Source: Clostridium brassicae (lineage in GTDB: Bacteria > Bacillota > Clostridia > Clostridiales > Clostridiaceae). Taken from it: a stretch of 64,000 nt of DNA. This document shows, piece by piece, positions 1 to 7,192 of the stretch. Below the pieces are notes generated by a model that saw nothing but the letters and a program-made list of their open reading frames with translations, made no database searches and was not told the origin of the DNA. Positions within the stretch are counted from its first letter, which is position 1. Each line of letters starts with the position of its first letter. The translations under genes and the position numbers were made by a program. The stretch covers positions 124,001-188,000 of the forward strand of contig NZ_JAPQFJ010000002.1 in the NCBI RefSeq assembly GCF_026738875.1, written 5' to 3'.

Positions 1-61
1 ATATTATGGCTTATATTTTAATTTAAAAAATGTTTTAATAGAATAATAAAGGAGGATTCTT

Positions 62-295
62 ATGGTAATTAAAGTTTTAGGTACAGGATGTGCTAATTGT
101 AAGAAACTAGAGGCTAATGTAAAAGAGGCTGTAAATGAGTTAGGGTTAGATGCATCTGTAGAAAAAGTAGAAGATATAAAAGATATAATGGCTTATGGAG
201 TTATGAGAACTCCAGCTATTGTAGTAGACGAAAAAGTAAAGGTAATGGGAAGAGTTGCAAAAGTTGAAGAAATAAAAGAAATGCTAAGAGGTTAA
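62..295 (+). CDS. Small thioredoxin-fold (redox-active disulfide) protein
   Basis: A 77-residue cytoplasmic protein of the small glutaredoxin/thioredoxin-like family often annotated as redox-active disulfide protein 2. The N-terminal beta strand is followed by GTGCANCKK, giving a CxxC pair at Cys10 and Cys13. A cis-proline-like TPAIVVDEK segment follows near residue 50, as in thioredoxin folds. The length is normal for this minimal family. An AAGGAGG-type ribosome binding site lies just before the ATG. In other genomes such genes often accompany permeases, but only 61 bases are visible upstream, so the partner is unknown. A likely role is thiol-disulfide exchange or metal(loid) handling; the physiological substrate cannot be read from sequence. 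Confidence 0.85.
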   Translation: MVIKVLGTGCANCKKLEANVKEAVNELGLDASVEKVEDIKDIMAYGVMRTPAIVVDEKVKVMGRVAKVEEIKEMLRG

Positions 296-321
296 TTTTA
301 ATTTAGAAAATATAAACAATG

Positions 322-376
322 TCCTACTTATAAAAGGTATCTCTGCGGAGAGAAGATTTATGAGTAGGATTATTTT
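322..376 (+). terminator. Rho-independent terminator after the thioredoxin-like gene
   Basis: TCCTACTTATAAA (322-334) pairs with TTTATGAGTAGGA (357-369) with one mismatch. The loop holds a small TCTC/GAGA hairpin. A TTATTTTATT tract follows. Confidence 0.7.
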
Positions 377-462
377 ATTATTTAAAAAATCAATTTTGCC
401 AAATGTAAGGTAATTCAATATGATATAATGTAACTAAATTTATTATACAGGATGGGATTTAG

Positions 463-1347
463 ATGAATGTGGGATATTTATTTATAATAATACCTATGCT
501 TATATGGGGTAGTGTAGGCATATTTGTAAGGTACATTGATCAACCGCCAGAGGTAATAGTATTCTGTAGGGTGTTTATAGCATTTATCATAATGCTTTTA
601 TTAAGTATTGTAAAGATAAGGGAAAGGGAGTATTCACAAATAAAAACTAGTAAAAAAGACAATGTTTTGCTTTTGTTAAGTGGAGTATTCATTTCTTTTA
701 ATTGGATGTTTTTTTTTAAAGCGCTTAAGGCTACAACTATAGCGTCAGCTACTCTAAGTTATTACGCAGCGCCAGTTATTGTTACTATACTTTCTATATT
801 TATATTAAAGGAGAAGATAAATAAGAGAACATTTTTTGCTGTAGGCTTAAGTTTTATAGGCATAATATTTATGACACTCAATGGAAAAGGGACAAGCAAT
901 AACTTTAGTATAATAGGTGTTATATATGGACTAATAGCAGCATTTTTTTATGCTTTGGTTACAATAAGTGCTAAGAAATTGGAACATATACCCTCATATA
1001 AAATTGTCATGGTTCAGATGGGAGTTGCTTCATTGATTCTTTCACCATCTATTAGGCAGGTTAAAAAATTTGATATTATATCTTTAGTATTTATATTTAT
1101 AATTGGTGTAGTACATAGCTTTTTAGCACTTCAGCTTTATTTTGAAGGTTTAAAAAAAGTTAAAGTTCAACATGTAGGAGTATTATCCTATATAGATCCA
1201 TTAAGTGCTGTGATTCTAGCCTGTATATTTTTTGGCGAGATACCAGGATATGAAACATTAATTGGTGGAGCTATGATCTTGATAGCCACATATATTATTT
1301 TAAATGTTAAAAAACAAGTAAGTATGAGTAGTGATGTAGAAAAATAA
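463..1347 (+). CDS. EamA/DMT-family membrane exporter
   Basis: A 294-residue integral membrane protein of the drug/metabolite transporter superfamily (EamA, RhaT-like). The translation shows about ten hydrophobic segments in two repeats of five, with the familiar start 'IIPMLIWGSVGIFVRY' and a second repeat from about residue 150. The length matches the family. Members export amino acids, metabolites or drugs; the substrate is not predictable. A TATAAT-like -10 box lies at 424-429, with no convincing -35. The ribosome binding site (AGGATGGGA) is weak, but no better in-frame start exists. It is a lone transcription unit with no obvious partner. A second, only distantly similar EamA gene lies at 18089. 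Confidence 0.88.
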   Translation: MNVGYLFIIIPMLIWGSVGIFVRYIDQPPEVIVFCRVFIAFIIMLLLSIVKIREREYSQIKTSKKDNVLLLLSGVFISFNWMFFFKALKATTIASATLSYYAAPVIVTILSIFILKEKINKRTFFAVGLSFIGIIFMTLNGKGTSNNFSIIGVIYGLIAAFFYALVTISAKKLEHIPSYKIVMVQMGVASLILSPSIRQVKKFDIISLVFIFIIGVVHSFLALQLYFEGLKKVKVQHVGVLSYIDPLSAVILACIFFGEIPGYETLIGGAMILIATYIILNVKKQVSMSSDVEK

Positions 1348-1482
1348 AGGGTTTTTAGAATCTCTCGGATTAGTATGATTTTTAAAAATGATATTATTAA
1401 TTATAGATTAATTGGGCAAAATAATAATATTAGTGGTGTAACATTTGTTACATATATTATTAATGTTTAATAATATAATTAA

Positions 1483-1651
1483 CTTAAGGCACATTCAAAT
1501 AAATAGCTAGTCAGTATGCTAGCATTTTTGTGAACTACTTCTTCCTTGGAAACTACTAATAGAATAACTATTAGCAGAACCCAAGTCATTGTATTTCACA
1601 AAATATCCGTTGCATCTTTGACTTGTTATTTATTTTCATATGCCTAAAAGG
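1483..1651. repeat. Foldback (MITE-like) palindromic element
   Basis: About 169 bases in which the left half pairs with the right half almost throughout. The outer arms are AAGGCACATTCAAATAAATA on the left and a TTATTTATTTTCATATGCCT-type sequence on the right. The centre is CTACTAATAG (1551-1560) against CTATTAGCAG (1566-1575) around an AATAA loop. It has no coding capacity. Such long imperfect foldbacks are typical of non-autonomous miniature transposable elements, though a structured regulatory RNA is possible because it ends 23 bases before a start codon. No clear target-site duplication is visible. It fills most of the 327-base gap between the EamA and cupin genes. Confidence 0.7.
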
Positions 1652-1674
1652 ATTACTAAACAGGAGGTTAACTT

Positions 1675-2013
1675 ATGAATAATAAGATGAAAAATATAGA
1701 CGTTTCTAAAGTTTTAGAAATGGAGAAGCTTGTAGATTATAAAGAAGGTCAAGTGGTAAGCAGAACTCTTTCACAAGGAAGAAACTTAAGTGTTACATTA
1801 TTTGCATTCCCAGAAGGAGAGGAAATAAGCTCTCACTCCTCAAGCGGTGATGCTATGGTATATATTATTGATGGAGAAGCAGAAATAACTATAGGAGAAG
1901 AAAAGTTTAATTTAAAAAAAGGGGAAACTATAGTAATGCCTTCAGGAGTGCCTCACGCATTATATGCTTCAAAGAATTTTAAAATGCAACTTATAGTAGT
2001 GTTTAATTCCTAA
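1675..2013 (+). CDS. Small cupin-domain protein
   Basis: A 112-residue single-domain cupin. The two conserved cupin motifs are visible: a strand with SSHSSSGDAMVYIIDGEAE around residues 52-72, and GETIVMPSGVPHALYA around residues 83-99. Only part of the usual metal-binding HxH...E...H set is present (His54 and the C-terminal His), so metal binding is uncertain. A strong ribosome binding site (CAGGAGG) sits upstream of the ATG. The gene is single, preceded by a foldback element and followed by a terminator shared with the convergent CNNM gene. Small cupins of this type are widespread in clostridia, and their substrate is generally unknown. Confidence 0.85.
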   Translation: MNNKMKNIDVSKVLEMEKLVDYKEGQVVSRTLSQGRNLSVTLFAFPEGEEISSHSSSGDAMVYIIDGEAEITIGEEKFNLKKGETIVMPSGVPHALYASKNFKMQLIVVFNS

Positions 2014-2056
2014 CAAAGAATAAAAGTGCTATGCACTTTTATTCTTTGTTAGGAAT
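2006..2056. terminator. Bidirectional terminator overlapping both stop codons
   Basis: A perfect inverted repeat of 24-base arms (2006-2029 and 2033-2056) around a TAT loop, with central core AAAAGTGC/GCACTTTT. It contains the TAA of the cupin gene and the stop of the convergent CNNM gene. The A-rich and T-rich flanks suit both directions. Confidence 0.85.
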
Positions 2057-3355
2057 ATATATTTTCAATTTTTCAATTCTTTTTTCACTAACTTTCTCAA
2101 TTTTAAATATGATATTATCATAGTCTATAGTCTTTTCTTCATCGTTATTAGGAATGCTTCCTAATAAATCTATGACAAACCCTCCGATTGTATCGGAGTT
2201 TTCTGATTCTAATTTTAAGTGAAGGTAATCATTTAAATCATCGATAGGCATAATTCCATCTACAATATAAGTATTGTTATCAAGTTTTTTTATGTCACTT
2301 TTGATTTCGTCATGTTCATCAAAAATGTTTCCTGTTATCTCTTCAATTAAATCTTCTATAGTAACAATTCCAGAAAAACCTCCATATTCATCAATTAATA
2401 TTGCCATATGTGTTTTACTACTTTGAAGTTCCTTAAATAAATCATCAATATTCTTAGTTTCAGGTACAAAGTAAGCTGGTTTAAGAAGGCTTTTTAGATC
2501 TATATTTTTAATATCTTTTTCTAATAGTTCTTGAAATAAATCTTTTATATATAAAATGCCTATAATGTTATCGCTGTCATCTTTATAGATAGGTACTCTT
2601 GAAAATTGCTCTAAAACTATATCTTTAATAGTTTTATTTATTGAGTCATCTATATCAACTGCAAATACATCAGTTCTAGGTGTCATAACTTCTTTTGCTA
2701 TTTTATCGTCAAAATCGAATATACCATTAATCATCTCTTTTTCTGTCTCATTTATAACCCCATGTTCTTCTCCTACATCTATTAGAGATTTAATTTCTTC
2801 TTTAGAAACTTTTTCTTCTAAATCATTTGTGTCAAGGCCAGCAATTCTAACAAGAAGGTTTGTTGATGAAGAAAGTAATTTTACAAAAGGTAGAGTGATT
2901 TTAGATATAAATAAAATAGGGCTTACTGCAAACATAGCAATTGATTCTGAATTTTGTAATGCTATTCGTTTTGGTAGTAATTCTCCAAAAACAAGAGTTA
3001 TATAAGATAAAATAATAGTTATTATTAAGATTGAAAGCTTATCACTATAGGGTATATTCCATTTTTTCATTATTAAGGATAATCTACTTGATATACTTGT
3101 TGCAGCAGAAGCACTAGCAAGCAATCCTGAAATAGTTATACCTACCTGTATTGTGGCTAAAAATTTACTAGGTTCATGTATGAGTTTTTGTAAAGATTGT
3201 GCCTTTTTATTACCTTCTTTTGCAAGAAAGATTACTTTGTTTTTATTTAAAGATACAATTGCCATTTCTGATGCTGCAAAAAAAGCGTTAATTAATATAA
3301 GAATGAAAACTAGAATTATTTGAGGCAGTATACTGCTATTAGGAGTTGCTTCCAT
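2039..3355 (-). CDS. CNNM/HlyC-CorC family membrane protein with CBS pair
   Basis: A 438-residue protein with the classic three-part layout. Residues 1-180 are a DUF21/CNNM membrane domain (hydrophobic segments at about 8-28, 60-85, 100-120 and 135-160). Residues 210-330 hold a CBS pair (EVMTPRTDVFAVD, then ILIDEYGGFSGIVTIEDL). The C-terminus is a CorC_HlyC domain (TYIVDGIMPIDDLND through GGFVIDLLG). Family members are implicated in Mg2+ or divalent-cation transport or homeostasis; the 'hemolysin' label is historical. An AAGGAGG ribosome binding site precedes the ATG. The gene is transcribed alone, convergent with the cupin gene and divergent from the GGDEF-EAL gene. Confidence 0.92.
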   Translation of the reverse strand: MEATPNSSILPQIILVFILILINAFFAASEMAIVSLNKNKVIFLAKEGNKKAQSLQKLIHEPSKFLATIQVGITISGLLASASAATSISSRLSLIMKKWNIPYSDKLSILIITIILSYITLVFGELLPKRIALQNSESIAMFAVSPILFISKITLPFVKLLSSSTNLLVRIAGLDTNDLEEKVSKEEIKSLIDVGEEHGVINETEKEMINGIFDFDDKIAKEVMTPRTDVFAVDIDDSINKTIKDIVLEQFSRVPIYKDDSDNIIGILYIKDLFQELLEKDIKNIDLKSLLKPAYFVPETKNIDDLFKELQSSKTHMAILIDEYGGFSGIVTIEDLIEEITGNIFDEHDEIKSDIKKLDNNTYIVDGIMPIDDLNDYLHLKLESENSDTIGGFVIDLLGSIPNNDEEKTIDYDNIIFKIEKVSEKRIEKLKIYIPNKE

Positions 3356-3370
3356 TGTATTTCCTCCTTC

Positions 3371-3715
3371 GTGTGCTAAACTATTTCTGAGAATTAAGCT
3401 TATTTCTATTGTTACATATAGTTTGCTATTTTAGGCTCATAATAAACTTTATTATATGGCTTATAAAACTTTTATTAAAAATGATACAAGTATTATAAAT
3501 ATCAATTATTACAGAAATAATTATTATAAATTTTATTTTTTGTATTTTAGAGCAATTATATACTTTAAATAAAAAACCTACTGATAATTTGAATATTTCT
3601 TAAAACAACCATTTAAAAATGTTGAAAATTGTTGTAAAATTAAAGAAATAATAAGGGATTATTACAAAATTTATATGCAGTGAGATATTTGCATTAAATT
3701 GTAGCGGAGGTATAT
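3371..3715. other. Intergenic divergent promoter region
   Basis: About 345 A+T-rich bases between the divergent CNNM and GGDEF-EAL genes. I find no ORF with a ribosome binding site, no strong hairpin and no consensus sigma-A promoter. The conserved core of a c-di-GMP (GEMM) riboswitch is not recognisable. A GGAGG ribosome binding site at about 3705-3709 serves the downstream gene. Confidence 0.4.
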
Positions 3716-5875
3716 ATGCTCAATTTATTAAGACGGTTTTTAGGTAATGAAAATAAAAGGTTTACATCCTTAGACTTAAATTTAATACGTTTAAGGAAAA
3801 AGATTAATCCCCAAAAAGAGGCACTTAAAATAGCTATAATATATTCATTAATAAGTATTATATGGGTAATATTATCTGATGAAGCTTTGAGTCATACTAT
3901 TAATAATCCACAGATATATAAATATATGAATATGTTCAAAGGGTGTATTTATATTTTAATCACTGTTACAGTTATATATTCGCTTATATATAGAAAAATG
4001 ATGTTGCTAAAAAATGCTTTAGATAGAGTTCATACTGCATATAAAGAATTAAGTATAGCTTATGATAAGACAGCAGCTGTTGAAGATGAACTTAGGTTAA
4101 AATTTAAAGAACTTGAAGAACACCGCAATGCACTTATTGAAAGTAATAAAAAACAAGTCATTATTCAAGAAAAATTGAGACGGGAAAAGATACTTTCAGA
4201 TAATGTAATAAATGATGTTTCCATAATAATAGCTATATGGAATGCAGATGGCACTATAAAAAGATTAAATCCATATGGTGAAACAGTATCAGGGTATAAA
4301 TGTGAGGAACTAATAGGTGAAAATTGGTTGGAACGGTTAATTCCTAAACAAAATAAGGTATATATGTCAACTGTTTTTGAAAAGGTTAGTAAAGGAGAAA
4401 TTTTAAGGAATCATGAAAGTCAACTAATTAGAAAAGATGGCAAGCCTGTTAATATAATATGGAATAGTAATGTTTTACACGAAGAAAATTCTCAGGTAAA
4501 AGAGATAATTTCTTTTGGAACAGATATTACAGAGTTTAGAAAAATGGAGGAAAAACTTAATTCTTTAGCTTATTACGATGTTTTAACCAAACTACCTAAT
4601 AGATTTATGTTCCAAAAGAAAATGGGGATTTTATTAAAGGAAAAACAAAATAAACTCTCAAAATTTGCATTAATATTTATGGATATAGATAATTTTAAGT
4701 ATATTAATGATACATTGGGTCACTTGTCTGGTGATAAGCTATTAAAAAATATAGCTAATATATTGATGGAAAATATAATTCCACCAAATTTCATATCTAG
4801 GTTAGGTGGAGATGAATTTGCTATAGTTATAGATAATGTAGAAGATAATGAAGATATATCTATCAAGATTAAAGCGTTAATTAAAAACCTAAGAAAACCT
4901 TGGATTATTGAAGAACAGGAATTTTTTATTTCTTTTAGTATGGGAATTGCTGTTTACCCTCAAGATGGTAAAGACTTAATAACACTTTTAAAAAAAGCGG
5001 ATACTGCTATGTTCAATATAAAAGAAAAAGGAAAAGATAATTACTGTTTTTATTCAGACAACATGGAAGAAAAAACATTAGAACATATAAATATGTTAAA
5101 TGAACTTAGACGAGCTATTGATAAGAAAGAGTTTACTCTTTATTATCAACCTCAGATAAATTTAACAACAGGAAAAATTATTGGTGTTGAAGCATTAATA
5201 AGGTGGATACATCCTAAAAGGGGATTTATACCTCCTATAGAATTTATTTCAATAGCAGAACAAACTGGATATATACATAATATAGAGGAATGGGTATTCA
5301 AAACAGCTTTTAAACAGAAAAAAGAATGGGATGAAAAAGGGTATTCTAATATAAACATGTCAATAAATATGTCTGGTGAAACTTTAGCAAGAAATAATGT
5401 GGTAAGTGATATAAAAAAAATATTAGTTGACAACAATATGAATTGTACCAATTTACAAATAGAAATTACAGAAACTTCTTTTATGAAAAAGTTAGATGTA
5501 GCAATTAAAAATATTGAATATATCAGGAATATGGGAATTAAAGTTTCATTAGATGATTTTGGTACAGGATATTCTTCACTTACTTATTTAAAAAAATTAC
5601 CTATAGATATTGTAAAAATAGATAGGCAGTTTATAAAAGGTATAATAAATCAACATGAGGAAGAAATTATAGTACAATCCATAATACAATTAGTTCACGG
5701 ATTAAATATGGAAGTGGTAGCCGAAGGAATTGAAACAGAGGAACAGTTAGAGTTTCTTAAAAAATATAAGTGTGATATTGGGCAAGGATATTTATTTAGC
5801 AAACCATTGCCTCCAGATGAAATAGAAAAAATTATAGAGGATGATTATAAAGTTAGCAGAGAAACTGGGATATAA
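3716..5875 (+). CDS. Membrane-bound PAS-GGDEF-EAL cyclic-di-GMP enzyme
   Basis: A 719-residue signalling protein that makes and/or degrades cyclic-di-GMP. Two hydrophobic helices lie at about residues 38-56 and 72-92, followed by a coiled-coil-like stretch (95-155) and a PAS domain (about 160-280). The GGDEF domain (about 285-445) has an intact RLGGDEF motif near residue 364. The EAL domain (about 465-710) has VEALIRW near 490 plus NMSGETL, EITETS, DDFGTGYSSL, KIDRQF and EGIETEEQ, so the metal-binding phosphodiesterase residues look complete. The RxxD inhibitory I-site before GGDEF is absent (the segment reads IPPN). It is a monocistronic gene. Net activity cannot be told from sequence, and the PAS ligand is unknown. 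Confidence 0.93.
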   Translation: MLNLLRRFLGNENKRFTSLDLNLIRLRKKINPQKEALKIAIIYSLISIIWVILSDEALSHTINNPQIYKYMNMFKGCIYILITVTVIYSLIYRKMMLLKNALDRVHTAYKELSIAYDKTAAVEDELRLKFKELEEHRNALIESNKKQVIIQEKLRREKILSDNVINDVSIIIAIWNADGTIKRLNPYGETVSGYKCEELIGENWLERLIPKQNKVYMSTVFEKVSKGEILRNHESQLIRKDGKPVNIIWNSNVLHEENSQVKEIISFGTDITEFRKMEEKLNSLAYYDVLTKLPNRFMFQKKMGILLKEKQNKLSKFALIFMDIDNFKYINDTLGHLSGDKLLKNIANILMENIIPPNFISRLGGDEFAIVIDNVEDNEDISIKIKALIKNLRKPWIIEEQEFFISFSMGIAVYPQDGKDLITLLKKADTAMFNIKEKGKDNYCFYSDNMEEKTLEHINMLNELRRAIDKKEFTLYYQPQINLTTGKIIGVEALIRWIHPKRGFIPPIEFISIAEQTGYIHNIEEWVFKTAFKQKKEWDEKGYSNINMSINMSGETLARNNVVSDIKKILVDNNMNCTNLQIEITETSFMKKLDVAIKNIEYIRNMGIKVSLDDFGTGYSSLTYLKKLPIDIVKIDRQFIKGIINQHEEEIIVQSIIQLVHGLNMEVVAEGIETEEQLEFLKKYKCDIGQGYLFSKPLPPDEIEKIIEDDYKVSRETGI

Positions 5876-5898
5876 AAATCTCAAGTTTTTCTTTTTTT
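5862..5898 (+). terminator. Probable terminator of the GGDEF-EAL gene
   Basis: AAACTGGGA (5862-5870) pairs with TCTCAAGTTT (5879-5888) with a G-U pair and a bulge. A long T-rich run follows. The left arm overlaps the end of the coding region. Confidence 0.5.
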
Positions 5899-6240
5899 TA
5901 TACAAAAATTTCGACATGTAAATAAAATTTATTATATAAAATCATTTTAAATGTAATAAATAAACAATAATGTTTATTTAAATAAAATCATATTAAATAT
6001 AATAAAATAAAGATGAACGATAGTTAGTTAATTATTAAACTTATATATAAACTATATACTAAATAAATATATTTGATATAAAATTAGTGCAAAAATTAGA
6101 AAAAAGGTTATATATATTACATAAATATGTTAATTAAACTACAATGTATAAATGTAGTAAATTCTATATTATAATGAAAACAAAGGTAGATTTGAAATTT
6201 TCGCAATTTTTAAAAAATACGGATGGTTAGTATTTATTAC
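5899..6240. other. A+T-rich intergenic region before the hydrogenase operon
   Basis: About 340 bases of extreme A+T content with no ORF. An AATAAACA/TGTTTATT palindrome lies near 5959-5978. An imperfect direct repeat built on AAATCATNTTAAAT flanks it (about 5940 and 5986). The hnd promoter must lie here; a TATAAT occurs near 6170 but has no good -35 partner. Confidence 0.4.
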
Positions 6241-6260
6241 TAAAACAGGGGGTTATTAAA

Positions 6261-6755
6261 TTGAAAGAAATTAAATGCTGTTGTGGTTCAAATCTAAAAG
6301 ATGAAAGATTAGAAAAAGTACAAGAAATAATTGAAGATCATAAAGATGTAAAAGGTGCATTAATACCAGTGTTACATGAAGTACAAAGAATATATGGATA
6401 CCTTCCAGAAGAAGCTCTTCATATAGTTTCTGAAAAATTAGAAGTTTCTATGTCTGAAATATATGGTGTTGCAACTTTTTATTCTTTATTTACATTAGAA
6501 TCAAAAGGAAAGCATATTATAAAGGTTTGTATGGGAACAGCTTGTTATGTAAAAGGATCACAAAGTGTTATGGAAAAATTAAATTTAGTTTTAGGAATCC
6601 AAGTTGGAAAAACAACAAAGGATGGTAAGTTTACTTTAGAGGCAGCTAGATGTCTTGGAAGTTGTGGGCTTGCTCCTGTCATGATGATAGACGATAGAGT
6701 TTATGGAAAAGTAACTCCAGATGACGTAGTTAGAATACTTGAGGAATATAAATAG
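6261..6755 (+). CDS. hndA: NADP/NAD-reducing [FeFe]-hydrogenase subunit A (NuoE-like)
   Basis: A 164-residue NuoE/24-kDa-type [2Fe-2S] subunit of a soluble hydrogenase complex. Residues 20-80 form the helical NuoE domain (GALIPVLHEVQRIYGYLPEE). A thioredoxin-like domain follows with the cluster ligands Cys90 and Cys95 (CMGTAC) and Cys131 and Cys135 (CLGSC). The start is a TTG at 6261 with GGGGG nine bases upstream; no in-frame ATG exists near the N-terminus. A short Cys-rich tip (KCCCGS, residues 5-10) is an oddity outside the core fold. It is the first gene of a tight four-gene operon in the order known for Desulfovibrio hndABCD. It is expected to pass electrons between the NAD-binding subunit and the iron-sulfur chain. 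Confidence 0.92.
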   Translation: MKEIKCCCGSNLKDERLEKVQEIIEDHKDVKGALIPVLHEVQRIYGYLPEEALHIVSEKLEVSMSEIYGVATFYSLFTLESKGKHIIKVCMGTACYVKGSQSVMEKLNLVLGIQVGKTTKDGKFTLEAARCLGSCGLAPVMMIDDRVYGKVTPDDVVRILEEYK

Positions 6756-6767
6756 GGGGGAAGAAGT

Positions 6768-7178
6768 ATGAAGAATTTAACTATAGAAGATATAGAAAAA
6801 ATAAGAGTTGAAAATTTGGAAAAAGTAAACCAAACTTCCAATAGAAAGGATATAAGAATCTCAGTAGGAATGGGAACTTGTGGTATTGCCGCTGGAGCAG
6901 GCCCAGTTTATAAGGTTATTTATGAAGAAATTAAAAACTTAGGGTTACAAGAAGATATTTCTTTAGAAAAGGTTGGATGTATAGGGGCCTGTAGATTAGA
7001 ACCACTTATAGAAGTCATGATACCAGGAGAAGAAAAAGTAACTTATGTTAAAGTAACACCTAATAAAGCAAGGAAGATAATTAAGGATCATGTGGTTGGT
7101 GGAAACGTTGTAAAAGAGTTTACTATACATCTTATTGAGAATACAATTCTTAATGATTTTACGATTATAAGTGATTGA
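6768..7178 (+). CDS. hndB: Hydrogenase subunit B (small thioredoxin-like ferredoxin)
   Basis: A 136-residue small protein resembling the HndB subunit of NADP-reducing hydrogenases. Its thioredoxin-like [2Fe-2S] fold is marked by VGMGTCGIAAGAGPVY (Cys38) and VGCIGACRLEPL (Cys71, Cys75), ending in KIIKDHVVGGNVVKEF. The last segment parallels the end of the N-terminal domain of the next subunit, so the two domains look paralogous. Only three of the usual four cluster cysteines are present; the first is replaced in GMGTC. It may bind an atypical cluster or be structural. The ribosome binding site is GGGGGGAAG. It lies 12 bases after hndA, and its 3' end is 14 bases from the hndC start. Confidence 0.85.
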   Translation: MKNLTIEDIEKIRVENLEKVNQTSNRKDIRISVGMGTCGIAAGAGPVYKVIYEEIKNLGLQEDISLEKVGCIGACRLEPLIEVMIPGEEKVTYVKVTPNKARKIIKDHVVGGNVVKEFTIHLIENTILNDFTIISD

Positions 7179-7192
7179 TTGGGGGGAAGGTT

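Noticed and set aside
3371-3715. Possible c-di-GMP riboswitch upstream of the GGDEF-EAL gene
   Set aside because: The conserved GEMM core and its terminal GCAAAGC-like block are not present.
7175-7192. TTG start extending hndC by six codons
   Set aside because: It overlaps the end of hndB, has no ribosome binding site, and a well-placed GGGGGGAAGG lies before the ATG at 7193.
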